Of a stretch of 64,000 nucleotides of DNA, positions 37,009 through 50,765 are shown piece by piece. Below the pieces are notes generated by a model, which was not told the origin of the DNA, ran no database searches, and saw nothing but the letters and a program-made list of their open reading frames with translations. The stretch comes from Streptomyces sp. SLBN-31 (GTDB taxonomy: Bacteria; Actinomycetota; Actinomycetes; Streptomycetales; Streptomycetaceae), in assembly GCF_006715395.1 (NCBI RefSeq), contig NZ_VFNC01000003.1, positions 682,001-746,000 of the forward strand, given 5' to 3'. Positions within the stretch are counted from its first letter, which is position 1, and each line of letters begins with the position of its first letter. Made by a program: the position numbers and the translations under genes.

Positions 37009-37120
37009 GTTCCCCGGTGTCCTTCCCCTCACAGGGGGCCCACTACACCGGGACGAGCACCGAGACAGACGACGAGCCACGCAGGCCGAGAAGCGCCGGC
37101 AACAGCAGGAGGCGGCAACA

Positions 37121-38251
37121 GTGAAGATCCGGGTGGAACGCGACGTACTCGCGGAGGCCGTGGCCTGGGCGGCGCGCAGCCTTCCGGCCCGTCCGCCGGC
37201 GCCTGTCCTCGCCGGCCTCCTGCTGAAGGCCGAGGACGGGGCTCTGAGCCTGTCCAGCTTCGACTACGAGGTCTCCGCGCGTGTGTCGGTGGAGGCGGAG
37301 GTCGAGGAGGAGGGCACGGTCCTCGTCTCCGGCCGGCTGCTCGCCGACATCTGCCGCGCCCTGCCCAACCGCCCGGTGGAGATCTCCACAGACGGTGTAC
37401 GGGCGACGGTGGTCTGCGGCTCCTCGCGGTTCACCCTCCACACCCTGCCTGTGGAGGAGTACCCGGCGCTGCCGCAGATGCCGAACGCGACGGGCACGGT
37501 CCCCGGCGAGGTCTTCGCCTCGGCCGCCTCCCAGGTGGCCATCGCGGCCGGCCGTGACGACACACTGCCCGTCCTGACCGGTGTGCGCATCGAGATCGAG
37601 GGCGACACGGTCACGCTGGCCTCCACCGACCGCTACCGCTTCGCGGTCCGCGAGTTCCTGTGGAAGCCGGAGAACCCGGAGGCGTCCGCCGTGGCCCTGG
37701 TGCCGGCGAAGACCCTCCTGGACACCGCCAAGGCGCTGACCAGCGGCGACAGCGTGACGCTGGCGCTGTCCGGCTCGGGCGCCGGCGAGGGCCTGATCGG
37801 TTTCGAGGGCGCGGGCCGACGTACCACCACGCGGCTGCTGGAGGGCGACCTCCCGAAGTACCGCACGCTGTTCCCGACCGAGTTCAACTCCGTCGCCGTG
37901 ATCGAGACCGCCCCCTTCGTGGAGGCCGTCAAGCGTGTGGCCCTGGTGGCCGAGCGCAACACCCCGGTGCGGCTGAGCTTCGAGCAGGGCGTGCTCATCC
38001 TGGAGGCCGGCTCCAGCGACGACGCACAGGCTGTGGAAAGGGTCGACGCGCAGCTGGAGGGCGACGACATCTCGATCGCCTTCAACCCGACGTTCCTGCT
38101 GGACGGCCTGAGCGCGATCGACTCCCCGGTGGCCCAGCTGTCCTTCACGACCTCGACGAAGCCCGCGCTGCTGAGCGGCAAGCCGGCTCTGGACGCCGAG
38201 GCGGACGAGGCCTACAAGTACCTGATCATGCCGGTGCGGCTGAGCGGCTGA
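37121..38251 (+). CDS. dnaN: DNA polymerase III beta sliding clamp
   Basis: 376 residues from GTG 37121 with a perfect AGGAGG ribosome site; the long in-frame upstream extension runs through oriC and is not coding. It starts M-K-I-R-V-E-R-D-V-L-A-E-A-V and contains T-D-R-Y-R-F-A-V. The C-terminal end Y-L-I-M-P-V-R-L is the clamp signature. It forms the ring that tethers the replicase. The stop is followed by a hairpin containing DnaA boxes. Confidence 0.97.
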   Translation: MKIRVERDVLAEAVAWAARSLPARPPAPVLAGLLLKAEDGALSLSSFDYEVSARVSVEAEVEEEGTVLVSGRLLADICRALPNRPVEISTDGVRATVVCGSSRFTLHTLPVEEYPALPQMPNATGTVPGEVFASAASQVAIAAGRDDTLPVLTGVRIEIEGDTVTLASTDRYRFAVREFLWKPENPEASAVALVPAKTLLDTAKALTSGDSVTLALSGSGAGEGLIGFEGAGRRTTTRLLEGDLPKYRTLFPTEFNSVAVIETAPFVEAVKRVALVAERNTPVRLSFEQGVLILEAGSSDDAQAVERVDAQLEGDDISIAFNPTFLLDGLSAIDSPVAQLSFTTSTKPALLSGKPALDAEADEAYKYLIMPVRLSG

Positions 38252-38265
38252 CGCGGCCGAACGTC

Positions 38266-38300
38266 CGTCGGGTTGTCCACAGGACGTGGACAACCCGACG
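38266..38300 (+). terminator. dnaN terminator hairpin built from two DnaA boxes
   Basis: Perfect 15-bp stem CGTCGGGTTGTCCAC / GTGGACAACCCGACG with a five-base loop. TTGTCCACA at 38273-38281 is a perfect DnaA box, and the other arm carries its near mirror. Confidence 0.7.
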
Positions 38301-38442
38301 TCCCTCTGGGGAGAAGCCGCAGGTGAGGGCGTACGTATGAGCGCGTATGCCCACAGGTGTGCGCGAGCGTCCAGGTTTAGGCTTTCGGACACAGGTACGA
38401 ACGTGCCTCACACGCCACACAGCGACCTAAGGAACAACTCTG

Positions 38443-39318
38443 ATGGAGCTCGGTCTCGTCGGCCTCGGCAAGATGGGCGGCAACATGCGCGAGCGGATCC
38501 GCCGCGCGGGCCACACCGTCGTCGGATTCGACCGCAACCCGGACCTCGCGGACGTCCACAGCCTCAAAGAGCTTGTGGAGAGCCTCGCGGCGCCGCGCGT
38601 GGTCTGGGTGATGGTCCCGGCCGGTGCCCCCACCCAGTCGACGATCGACGAACTGGCCGAGCTGCTGCAGCCGGGCGACGTCGTCGTGGACGGCGGCAAC
38701 TCCCGCTGGACGGACGACGAGAAGCACGCCGAGGAGCTCGCGGCCAAGGGCATCGGCTTCGTCGACTGCGGCGTCTCCGGTGGCGTCTGGGGCCTGGAGA
38801 ACGGCTACGCGCTGATGTACGGCGGCGACGCGGAGAACGTCGCCAAGGTGCAGCCGGTCTTCGACGCCCTCAAGCCCGAGGGGACGTTCGGCGCGGTGCA
38901 CGCCGGCAGGGTCGGTGCGGGCCACTTCGCGAAGATGGTCCACAACGGCATCGAGTACGCGATGATGCAGGCCTACGCCGAGGGCTGGGAGCTGCTGGAG
39001 AAGGTCGACTCGGTCACGGACGTGCGCGAGGTCTTCCGCTCCTGGCAGGAGGGCACGGTCATCCGCTCCTGGCTGCTGGACCTGGCGGTGAACGCCCTGG
39101 ACGAGGACGAGCACCTCGACAGGCTGAAGGGTTTTGCACAGGACTCCGGTGAGGGACGCTGGACTGTGGAAGCCGCCATCGACAACGCCGTGCCGCTCCC
39201 GGCGATCACGGCCTCCCTCTTCGCGCGGTTCGCGTCGCGCCAGGAGGACTCTCAGCAGATGAAGATGATCGCGGCGCTGCGCAACCAGTTCGGCGGCCAC
39301 GCAGTCGAGAAGAAGTAA
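38443..39318 (+). CDS. gnd: 6-phosphogluconate dehydrogenase (decarboxylating), short type
   Basis: 291 residues, the short GntZ-like class. N-terminal Rossmann motif [12 protein letters not shown], then V-D-G-G-N-S-R-W and the catalytic [13 protein letters not shown] with its conserved Lys and Asn. It oxidises 6-phosphogluconate to ribulose-5-phosphate and CO2 in the pentose-phosphate route. The placement between dnaN and recF is a peculiarity of Streptomyces and relatives. Confidence 0.95.
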   Translation: MELGLVGLGKMGGNMRERIRRAGHTVVGFDRNPDLADVHSLKELVESLAAPRVVWVMVPAGAPTQSTIDELAELLQPGDVVVDGGNSRWTDDEKHAEELAAKGIGFVDCGVSGGVWGLENGYALMYGGDAENVAKVQPVFDALKPEGTFGAVHAGRVGAGHFAKMVHNGIEYAMMQAYAEGWELLEKVDSVTDVREVFRSWQEGTVIRSWLLDLAVNALDEDEHLDRLKGFAQDSGEGRWTVEAAIDNAVPLPAITASLFARFASRQEDSQQMKMIAALRNQFGGHAVEKK

Positions 39319-39371
39319 TCCACAGGGCCGTCGAGAACGGCCCACAACCTGGGGGAGATCGGCGACCGACC

Positions 39372-40493
39372 ATGCACGTCACGCATCTGTCGCTGGCCGA
39401 CTTCCGCTCGTACGTCCGGGTCGAGGTCCCGCTCGACCCGGGCGTCACCGCCTTCGTCGGCCCCAACGGCCAGGGCAAGACCAACCTCGTCGAGGCGGTC
39501 GGCTATCTCGCCACCCTCGGCAGCCACCGCGTCGCCTCCGACGCCCCCCTGGTGCGCATGGGCGCCGACCGGGCGGTCATCCGGGCGCAGGTCAGACAGG
39601 GCGAGCGGCAGCAGCTGGTCGAGCTGGAGCTGAACCCGGGCAAGGCCAACCGGGCCCGCATCAACAGGTCCTCGCAGGTCAAGCCGCGTGACGTGCTGGG
39701 CATCGTACGGACCGTGCTGTTCGCGCCGGAGGACCTGGCCCTGGTCAAGGGCGATCCCGGGGAGCGGCGGCGCTTCCTCGACGAGCTGATCACCGCCCGC
39801 TCCCCGCGCATGGCCGGCGTGCGCTCGGACTACGAACGCGTCCTCAAGCAGCGCAACACCCTGCTGAAGAGCGCCGCGCTGGCCCGGCGCCACGGCGGCC
39901 GCTCCATGGACCTGTCCACGCTCGACGTGTGGGACCAGCATCTGGCGCGCGCGGGCGCGGAGTTGCTCGCCCAGCGCCTGGACCTGATCGCCGCGATCCA
40001 GCCGCTGGCCGACAAGGCGTACGAGCAACTGGCCCCCGGCGGCGGACCGGTGGCCCTCGACTACAAGCCCTCGGCCCCCGGTGAGGCGCACACCCGGGAG
40101 GATCTCTACGAGCAGTTGATGGCGGCGCTCGCGGAGGCTCGCAAGGGCGAGATCGAGCGGGGCGTCACCCTCGTCGGACCGCACCGGGACGATCTGCTGC
40201 TGAAACTGGGTCAGTTGCCCGCCAAGGGGTACGCGTCGCACGGCGAGTCCTGGTCGTACGCGCTGGCGCTGCGGCTGGCCTCCTACGACCTGCTGCGCGC
40301 GGAGGGCAACGAACCGGTGCTGGTGCTGGACGACGTCTTCGCCGAGCTGGACACGCGCCGCAGGGAGAGGCTGGCGGAGCTGGTCGCGCCCGGCGAGCAG
40401 GTGCTGGTGACGGCCGCGGTGGACGACGACGTGCCGCACGTACTGACCGGGACGCGGTACACGGTGTCGGAGGGGACGGTGGAGCGCGTATGA
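39372..40493 (+). CDS. recF: DNA replication and repair protein RecF
   Basis: 373 residues. Walker [14 protein letters not shown] (about 29-41), ABC-signature-like segment [13 protein letters not shown], and Walker [13 protein letters not shown]. It loads RecA at ssDNA gaps with RecO and RecR. Its stop overlaps the next gene's start (ATGA), so the two are translationally coupled. Confidence 0.97.
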   Translation: MHVTHLSLADFRSYVRVEVPLDPGVTAFVGPNGQGKTNLVEAVGYLATLGSHRVASDAPLVRMGADRAVIRAQVRQGERQQLVELELNPGKANRARINRSSQVKPRDVLGIVRTVLFAPEDLALVKGDPGERRRFLDELITARSPRMAGVRSDYERVLKQRNTLLKSAALARRHGGRSMDLSTLDVWDQHLARAGAELLAQRLDLIAAIQPLADKAYEQLAPGGGPVALDYKPSAPGEAHTREDLYEQLMAALAEARKGEIERGVTLVGPHRDDLLLKLGQLPAKGYASHGESWSYALALRLASYDLLRAEGNEPVLVLDDVFAELDTRRRERLAELVAPGEQVLVTAAVDDDVPHVLTGTRYTVSEGTVERV

Positions 40494-41023
40494 CCGACCA
40501 GGAGCCCACGCCCGAGAAGCCCGCCGAACCCAGTGGCGTCGACCTCGCGCGCGTGGCGTTGCGCGCGGCGAAGGAAGCGGCACGCGCGCGTGGGGACGCC
40601 GCGCAGCAGAAGAAGCAGGCGCGGCGCGGCGGGCTGCGTTCCGGTGCCCGGGCCGACGGGCGCGACCCGATGGCGTTCGGCGCAGCGATCAACCGTCTGA
40701 TCACCGAGCGCGGCTGGGAGGCGCCGGCCGCGGTGGGCGGGGTGATGGGGCGTTGGCCGCAGATCGTCGGTGAGGACGTGGCCAAGCACTGTGTGCCGGA
40801 GAAGTACGACGAGGACGAGCGGGTGCTCGTCGTGCGGTGCGATTCCACGGCCTGGGCGACGAATCTGCGGTTGCTCGCGCCGACCTTGGTGGCGCGTCTC
40901 AACGAGGATCTCGGGCACGGCCGCGTGCGGGTGATCAAGGTGCAGGGCCCCGGCGGCCCCGCCCGTCGCTACGGTCCTCTGCGCGCCCCCGGCAGCACCG
41001 GCCCCGGCGATACGTACGGGTGA
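40490..41023 (+). CDS. DUF721 protein (DciA-like)
   Basis: 177 residues. A charged, helical N-terminus ([15 protein letters not shown]) is followed by the DUF721 domain (about 68-150) with [12 protein letters not shown] and [11 protein letters not shown]. This family includes DciA, the DnaB loader/operator of bacteria that lack DnaC or DnaI. The recF-DUF721-gyrB order is conserved in actinobacteria. Function as DciA here is family-based inference. Confidence 0.88.
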   Translation: MTDQEPTPEKPAEPSGVDLARVALRAAKEAARARGDAAQQKKQARRGGLRSGARADGRDPMAFGAAINRLITERGWEAPAAVGGVMGRWPQIVGEDVAKHCVPEKYDEDERVLVVRCDSTAWATNLRLLAPTLVARLNEDLGHGRVRVIKVQGPGGPARRYGPLRAPGSTGPGDTYG

Positions 41024-43481
<2,458 letters not shown>

Positions 43482-43523
43482 GTCGGTCTCAGCTGACCGC
43501 ACCAGGAAGGATCTTCACCAGCA

Positions 43524-46118
<2,595 letters not shown>

Positions 46119-46136
46119 CACGAGGAGTGAGTCATC

Positions 46137-46949
46137 GTGAGCGGAGCCACGGGCGCCGGATCGCCCGGTACCTCGACGGGTACGGATGCGGACGGCGGCG
46201 GCCGTGGCTCCGCCGCGCGTGCGGCGGATCCGCACACGACCCAACTTCGCAAGGTCGAGGCGGACCCGACCAGTCCGCCCCCGGCCGACTCCCAGGGATC
46301 CCAAGGGGGAACCGTGACGGACACCCGTGGTCCGCAGACGCAGCAGCCGGCCGGCACGGCCCCGCCCGCGCCGGGCGACCGGCCCACGGCGCAGCCCTCG
46401 GCACAGGCCGCCCCGCCGCAGCAGGCGGCCTCCCCGCTCCCGGGTGAGCGGGGACCGCAGCAGCCCGCCGGGCCCTACCACCCGCCGCAGGCCTACCCCA
46501 ACCCGGCGGCCGCGGGGCCGGAGCGGACCTCGACCGGTGCCGTACGCCGTCCCCGGACCGGCGCGCGCACCACTCCCCGTATCCGCAAGGCCCGTCTGCG
46601 GGTGGCGAAGGCCGACCCGTGGTCGGTGATGAAGATGAGCTTCCTGCTCTCCATCGCGCTGGGCATCTGCACGGTCGTGGCCTCGGTGGTGCTGTGGATG
46701 GTCATGGACGCGATGGGGGTCTTCTCGTCGGTGGGCGGCACCCTCTCGGAGGCGACCGGCTCCAACGAGTCGAACGGTTTCGACCTCCAGTCGTTCCTGT
46801 CGCTGCCGCACGTGGTGATGTTCGCCTCGATCATCGCGGTCATCGACGTCGTCCTCGCGACGGCGCTGGCGACCCTCGGCGCCTTCATCTACAACCTCTC
46901 CGCGGGCTTCGTCGGGGGCATCGAGCTGACGCTCGCCGAGGACGAGTGA
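46137..46949 (+). CDS. DUF3566 transmembrane protein
   Basis: 270 residues from GTG 46137 (CGAGGAG ribosome site), 18 bases after gyrA. The N-terminal 150 residues are low-complexity Pro/Ala/Gln/Thr. The DUF3566 domain follows with two membrane helices (about 164-188 and 225-250). A gene of this type follows gyrA in most actinobacteria; in mycobacteria the homologue (CwsA) takes part in wall and polar-growth control. That role here is inference. Confidence 0.88.
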   Translation: MSGATGAGSPGTSTGTDADGGGRGSAARAADPHTTQLRKVEADPTSPPPADSQGSQGGTVTDTRGPQTQQPAGTAPPAPGDRPTAQPSAQAAPPQQAASPLPGERGPQQPAGPYHPPQAYPNPAAAGPERTSTGAVRRPRTGARTTPRIRKARLRVAKADPWSVMKMSFLLSIALGICTVVASVVLWMVMDAMGVFSSVGGTLSEATGSNESNGFDLQSFLSLPHVVMFASIIAVIDVVLATALATLGAFIYNLSAGFVGGIELTLAEDE

Positions 46950-47037
46950 GCCCTGACGGCTATCGATTTTGGGACTGCCCACGTCGTGCGCTAATCTTCA
47001 GGAGTCAGCGCGCGGGACACACCCCGCAGAGCGCGGC

Positions 47038-47114
47038 GGGGCTATAGCTCAGTTGGTTAGAGCGCATCCCTGATAAGGATGAGGCCACAGGTTCAAATCC
47101 TGTTAGCCCCACCA
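47038..47114 (+). tRNA. ileT: tRNA-Ile (anticodon GAT)
   Basis: 77 nt including encoded CCA. Acceptor stem GGGGCTA / TAGCCCC, D-arm GCTC-AGTTGGTTA-GAGC, anticodon GAT at 47072-47074 in C-C-C-T-GAT-A-A-G-G, T-arm ACAGG-TTCAAAT-CCTGT. It is the integration target of the mobile element downstream, whose att core supplies the 3' half, so the tRNA stays intact. tRNA-Ile after gyrA is conserved in actinobacteria. Confidence 0.97.
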
Positions 47115-47116
47115 GC
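47069..47116. repeat. attL: attL core (48-bp direct repeat, overlaps tRNA-Ile)
   Basis: It runs from the anticodon arm of the tRNA to two bases past CCA and is identical to 57818-57865. It begins CCTGATAAGG and ends CCCCACCAGC. Confidence 0.95.
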
Positions 47117-47117
47117 G

Positions 47118-47152
47118 AAAAGACCTCCTGCTCACGTGAGTAGGAGGTCTTT
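47118..47152. terminator. Hairpin after tRNA-Ile
   Basis: AAAGACCTCCT / AGGAGGTCTTT with a self-complementary CTCACGTGAG centre and a T-rich end. It can terminate the tRNA and, in the other direction, the integrase operon. Confidence 0.8.
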
Positions 47153-47169
47153 GACATCTACGGCTGACA

Positions 47170-48327
47170 TCAGCCGATGAGCGGGTCTTCCAGAAGCTCG
47201 GCGAGCATGCCGACCGCTTCGCGCTCGCTGTCGCCCACAACGTGCGTGTAGACGTCCATGGTCATGCTGATCTGGCTGTGCCGCAGGATTGCCTGAGCGA
47301 CCTTGGGATGCACCTTCAGGAAGGCGAGCAGGGTGCCGCAGGTGTGCCGGGCGAGCCGGACCGTGATTCGCCGCACACCGGCCCTCCGGACGAGGCGGTC
47401 AAAGGTCCGGGAGAAGCCGACCGGGTCGATCATGCCGCCGTGCTCAGACGAGAAGATCAGGTCCTGCCCTGCATCCTGCGCCCAATGGGCACCGGCAATC
47501 TTGCGTTCCAGCTCCTGGAGCTCCCGACGCTCCTCCAGGGCCCGCGCGCAGAACGCCGGCAGCGGGAGGACCGCCTGTGAGGACTCGGTCTTGAGGTCTT
47601 TCAGCACCAGACCGGCGCCCTTGACGCGCTGCACCTGCTTGACCGGGGTGAACTGGTGCGCCTCGAAGTCGACGTCCTGCCAGCGCAGGCCCAGGACCTC
47701 ACTGCGGCGCAGACCGAGGACCAGGACGAGCACGCAGGCCGCGTAGAGCCGGTGAGCTCGGACAGCCCGAAGGAAAGTGATCGCCTCACGCGCGTTCCAG
47801 GCCGTACCCCTGTCCTTGGTGACCTTGGGCATGTCGACCAGGAGCGCGACGTTGCGGGTGATCAGCTCCTCGCGCATGGCCCTGTTGAGGGCGTTCCGCA
47901 GGACGCGCAGCACCTCGAATCGAGCCGAGGCGCCCACCTCCTCCCGCTTCAGCGCGGCCATGAACGTACGGACCTGGGCCGGAGTGAGCTTGACCAAGGA
48001 CTTCTTGGCGAGATGCGGCAGCAGATACAGCCTGACCTTGGACTCGTACTTCACGTACGTGTTGTGCTCGCGCTCCGGTTTCACGATGTGCTCAAGCCAG
48101 TAGGTCAGCCACTCACCCACCGTCCAGGAACGAGACGGCACGGGGATGCCGTTGCGCTCCTGGTCCTGGAGCTTGCCGAGCTTCTCGTTCGCCTCGTCCC
48201 AGGTGGCGCCATAGACGTACTTACGGACGCGGTTGCCCTCGGTGTCGGTGACGTACGCGGCGCCCTGATAGCGGCCGTCCTTGCGCTTGGCGATCGTCCC
48301 CCCGCCGTTGGGTCGCCTCTTGGCCAT
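47170..48327 (-). CDS. int: Tyrosine site-specific integrase
   Basis: 385 residues. The SAM-like core-binding domain (about 65-165) is followed by the catalytic domain with G-L-R-R-S-E (Arg207), K-T-E-S-S (Lys247), A-R-H-T-C-G-T-L-L (Arg327), L-R-H-S-Q-I (His350) and nucleophile Tyr360 in D-V-Y-T-H. The usual H-x-x-R box reads R-L-A-R (Arg324), so the first His is replaced. It integrates and excises the element at tRNA-Ile. Its end is close to attL, as in other AICEs. The ATG overlaps the excisionase stop by one base. Confidence 0.95.
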   Translation of the reverse strand: MAKRRPNGGGTIAKRKDGRYQGAAYVTDTEGNRVRKYVYGATWDEANEKLGKLQDQERNGIPVPSRSWTVGEWLTYWLEHIVKPEREHNTYVKYESKVRLYLLPHLAKKSLVKLTPAQVRTFMAALKREEVGASARFEVLRVLRNALNRAMREELITRNVALLVDMPKVTKDRGTAWNAREAITFLRAVRAHRLYAACVLVLVLGLRRSEVLGLRWQDVDFEAHQFTPVKQVQRVKGAGLVLKDLKTESSQAVLPLPAFCARALEERRELQELERKIAGAHWAQDAGQDLIFSSEHGGMIDPVGFSRTFDRLVRRAGVRRITVRLARHTCGTLLAFLKVHPKVAQAILRHSQISMTMDVYTHVVGDSEREAVGMLAELLEDPLIG

Positions 48328-48515
48328 CAGGCACCCCTCTCGATCTGCCGGCGGATGAAGTCCGCGACCGAATCGGCCGGGATGCGGCGGCAGCCATCGA
48401 CCTTGATGGAGACCAGGCGATGCGTACGGATCAGGTCGTAGACCTTGGTCCGGCCGACCTTGAGTAGCGCCATGACCTCAGGCACCTTCAGCAGCTCGGG
48501 CGAGGCGGTGGTCAT
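48327..48515 (-). CDS. xis: Excisionase (MerR-like/HTH_17 DNA-binding protein)
   Basis: 62 residues from ATG 48515. A single winged-helix of the AlpA/Xis type: L-L-K-V-P-E-V-M-A-L-L-K-V-G-R-T-K-V-Y-D-L-I and R-R-I-P-A-D-S-V-A-D-F-I. It bends DNA to direct excision by Int. The start overlaps the rep stop (ATGA), so rep-xis-int are translationally coupled, as in pSAM2. Confidence 0.92.
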   Translation of the reverse strand: MTTASPELLKVPEVMALLKVGRTKVYDLIRTHRLVSIKVDGCRRIPADSVADFIRRQIERGA

Positions 48516-49906
48516 GCGGCTACTCCTTCCAGGTCGGATTGGTCTTGCAGGGCCTCGCGTGCGATCTCTCGGTTCAGTTGGATGTCGCGGTGGATGTTGG
48601 CGGCGAGCCAGGATTCGCCGGGGGTGTGGCCGTGGCCGGCGTAGGTCCAGTGGGCGAGGGTGAGCGTGGTCGCCTCCGGGTTGTCGTCGGGGTCGGGGAG
48701 GCCGAGGGCGGCGCGTTGCTGGGCGGCGCGGTAGTCGGCGCGGGTCTGGCGGAGGGCGCCCAACGTGGTGGAGTAGCGGCGGGACTTGGTGGAGAAGTGG
48801 CCGCGGAAGCCGAGCATGTGGGCCCAGTCGCGCAGTTTCCGGTCCGGGTAGAGCGGGTGGAGATCGAGGCATGCGGCGATGAGTCGGGCGGGGTGGTCGG
48901 GCACGCCGAGGAGGACCAGGGCCTCTTTGTTGCCGATCCGGCGGTCCACGGTGCCGATGGTCTCGGCCGCTTTGGTGGCGTACTTGGCGACGTAGGAGGC
49001 CACAGCTTGCTCGGTGATCTCTTCGCCACGGCCGAAGGCGCCGATGGGCTGGATGTCGAGCTGAGTGCCCCAGCACAGGGTGCGCTCCGGGAGCTCCCCC
49101 GCGGCGGGAACATCGATGGCGACGCGGGCGGCGGCAGCGCGGATTGCGTCGGTGAGCAGGTCGAGAGTGGCCCAAGCCGGAGGCGGATCGTCGGGCCCAT
49201 CGGGGCCGTCGAACCGGATCACGGCATGGAAGTGCACGGCACCCCGCTTCTGATACTCGGCGACCTTGCCGAAGGAGACCCGCGACTGTTCCCGTGCTGC
49301 CTTCTGCGTGAGTCCGGCCCGCTTGGCGATCTCGCGGCGCAGGTAGATCGTGAAGTAGCGCCACAGCTCGGAGGCGTGGTTGTTCCACAGCACCGCGCCC
49401 GCGTAGTCGTAGGACTCGGGATCGAGCGGCGTGCCCAGTTCGGGCGCATCCTCACCGTGACGGAGGCCGCAGCGGCAGGGCCGGTTGCCAGGCCGGTTAT
49501 GGACCGGCCCGAAGCTCGGAGCGGTGAGGGTGGCAAAGACCCGGGGATGATCCCGAATGGTGTGCGGGGTGCCCTTGGCGGGATCGCCGACGAGACCGGC
49601 CCGGATGAGGTGGTAGGTGTCCCCGGCGTAGGTCCAGGCGCAGGCCGGGCAACGCGAGGCGCGCCGATTACCGCACGCGATCCGGAGCATGCCCCCGGGC
49701 TCGGTCTCCGTGGAGTACGCGTGCAACACGGTCTTGGTCGCCGGGTCGATCGTCTTCGTGGCGCCGATCAGCCGGATGGGATCAGAGCAGCCGCCCGTGC
49801 GGCGGATCTGTTCTTGCCAGCGGTCGAAGTCGGTCCGATTGGCCACCCTCAGCACGTCGGCGAGGGTGACCGCATCAAGGCCCGCCAGGGTGGCGGCATC
49901 GGTCAC
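48512..49906 (-). CDS. repSA: RepSA-like rolling-circle replication initiator
   Basis: 464 residues from GTG 49906, right after GGAGGTG; the frame continues 20 codons upstream without a ribosome site. An N-terminal Cys pair (C86-P-A-C89) and C144-R-C146 suggest a zinc site. HUH-type motif H-F-H at 225-227 lies in A-V-H-F-H-A-V-I-R-F, and the nicking-Tyr motif is Y-V-A-K-Y-A-T-K at 305-312. This is the pattern of pSAM2 RepSA. It replicates the excised circle by the rolling-circle mode. Confidence 0.92.
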   Translation of the reverse strand: MTDAATLAGLDAVTLADVLRVANRTDFDRWQEQIRRTGGCSDPIRLIGATKTIDPATKTVLHAYSTETEPGGMLRIACGNRRASRCPACAWTYAGDTYHLIRAGLVGDPAKGTPHTIRDHPRVFATLTAPSFGPVHNRPGNRPCRCGLRHGEDAPELGTPLDPESYDYAGAVLWNNHASELWRYFTIYLRREIAKRAGLTQKAAREQSRVSFGKVAEYQKRGAVHFHAVIRFDGPDGPDDPPPAWATLDLLTDAIRAAAARVAIDVPAAGELPERTLCWGTQLDIQPIGAFGRGEEITEQAVASYVAKYATKAAETIGTVDRRIGNKEALVLLGVPDHPARLIAACLDLHPLYPDRKLRDWAHMLGFRGHFSTKSRRYSTTLGALRQTRADYRAAQQRAALGLPDPDDNPEATTLTLAHWTYAGHGHTPGESWLAANIHRDIQLNREIAREALQDQSDLEGVAA

Positions 49907-49910
49907 GTGG

Positions 49911-50099
49911 TCACCTCCGGTTGTGGGCGGGGCCGTGGCTGGCTGTGTAGCCCTCGACAAGTGCACGGACCTGGGCGTCGCCCTTAGCCGTGGCGGAGGC
50001 GCCGCAGTGGCAGACCGCCGAGGCGGTCGCGGGGGCGGTCGGAGACGGCTTGCTGACGTGGAGGCCCGGACGCTCCAGGGTCGGAGTGAGGGCAGCCAC
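49911..50099 (-). CDS. Small AICE protein with a Cys pair, next to rep
   Basis: 62 residues from GTG 50099, eight bases after GGAGG; an earlier GTG at 50108 abuts the ribosome site and is unlikely. It contains V-C-H-C-G-A-S-A-T-A-K-G and ends five bases before rep. Such tiny Cys-containing proteins accompany transfer genes in Streptomyces elements. Function unknown. Confidence 0.6.
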   Translation of the reverse strand: MAALTPTLERPGLHVSKPSPTAPATASAVCHCGASATAKGDAQVRALVEGYTASHGPAHNRR

Positions 50100-50104
50100 G
50101 GGGC

Positions 50105-50287
50105 TCACCTCCCGGTCCGGGCGAGGGCGGGGGCGGGGAGGGCGTGGCCGGTGCCGTCGCAGACGGGGCAGACGACGCGGAGCAGGGTGCGGGAGCCGTC
50201 ACGGTGACGCGTGCCAGTGGTGATCGAGACGGCGCAGAAGCCGTCGCAGTGGTGGCAGACCGGACGGTTCGGGGTGTGGACAGGCAT
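50105..50287 (-). CDS. Small zinc-ribbon-like AICE protein
   Basis: 60 residues with two CxxC pairs (C-H-H-C near residue 11 and C-P-V-C-D-G-T-G near residue 40), a DnaJ-like rubredoxin knuckle pattern. It ends six bases before the next small gene. The ribosome site is weak (GAAAGGG, about 13 bases upstream). Unknown role, probably in transfer. Confidence 0.6.
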   Translation of the reverse strand: MPVHTPNRPVCHHCDGFCAVSITTGTRHRDGSRTLLRVVCPVCDGTGHALPAPALARTGR

Positions 50288-50380
50288 GATGAGGACAGCC
50301 CTTTCAGGTCGAAAGATCGGGAAGTGGTGGAGCCGTCCGGGGCGGCGGAAACTTGGCGGTTGAGGCCGCCCCGGAGGGCG

Positions 50381-50749
50381 CTACTTGCGGTAGCGGCGCG
50401 CGGACCGGACGGGCCGGGGGCGCGTCTTGCGCGGCGCGCGGGAGCGCCGGGGGGCGCCCGCGCGGGATAACTCTTTGTGCTTGCCGTGGTGGAGCGTGTA
50501 GCTGATCCCGCCGGATGCGGAGAGGACCGCGACCGCGGCGGCGGCGATGACCTGGACGACGAAGGCGACCACGAGCAGAACGGCGATCGATCCGGCCGTG
50601 ATGACGAGCGCTAGGACGATCGGGCCTTTGTAGGAGCGCGGGGCTTCCTGGACGATCACGACCTTGTGCAGGTCGGTGCCGTGCGGGATGTGCCGGTAGA
50701 TGTCGGCCGGGATGTGGCCGGCACGCATCTGGTCTTCGGGTAACTGCAC
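50381..50749 (-). CDS. SpdB-like plasmid-spread membrane protein
   Basis: 122 residues from GTG 50749 (GGGAGGG ribosome site); the longer frame upstream is low-complexity and overlaps the next gene. N-terminus P-A-D-I-Y-R-H-I-P-H-G-T-D-L-H-K-V, then two close membrane helices (about 42-85), then a very basic tail (R-R-S-R-A-P-R-K-T-R). Membrane proteins of this kind assist intramycelial spread of Streptomyces plasmids after transfer by TraB; assignment is by position and shape. Confidence 0.75.
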   Translation of the reverse strand: MQLPEDQMRAGHIPADIYRHIPHGTDLHKVVIVQEAPRSYKGPIVLALVITAGSIAVLLVVAFVVQVIAAAAVAVLSASGGISYTLHHGKHKELSRAGAPRRSRAPRKTRPRPVRSARRYRK

Positions 50750-50765
50750 GGTTCTGCCCTCCCTG

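Larger units (their letters stand above)
36249..37120. other. oriC: Origin of chromosomal replication (oriC)
   Basis: The 870-base non-coding gap between dnaA and dnaN holds about twenty DnaA boxes in both orientations. Examples, forward: 36357 and 36383 CCGTCCACA, 36409 TTGTCCAGA, 36515 TGATCCACA, 36538 and 36782 TTGTCCACC, 36591 and 36762 TTCTCCACA, 36603 CTGTCCACT, 36847 TTATCCACG, 36856 GTATCCACA. Reverse: 36501 TGTGGACAG, 36681 TGTGGGAAA, 36809 CGTGGACAA, 36921 TGTGCACAA. The TTGTCCACA-type preference fits the published Streptomyces consensus. No obvious AT-rich unwinding block of E. coli type is seen; an AT-richer stretch lies at about 36830-36900. Confidence 0.95.

Noticed and set aside
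36599..37120. N-terminal extension of dnaN through oriC
   Set aside because: Runs through DnaA boxes; the GTG at 37121 has a perfect AGGAGG and gives the normal clamp length.
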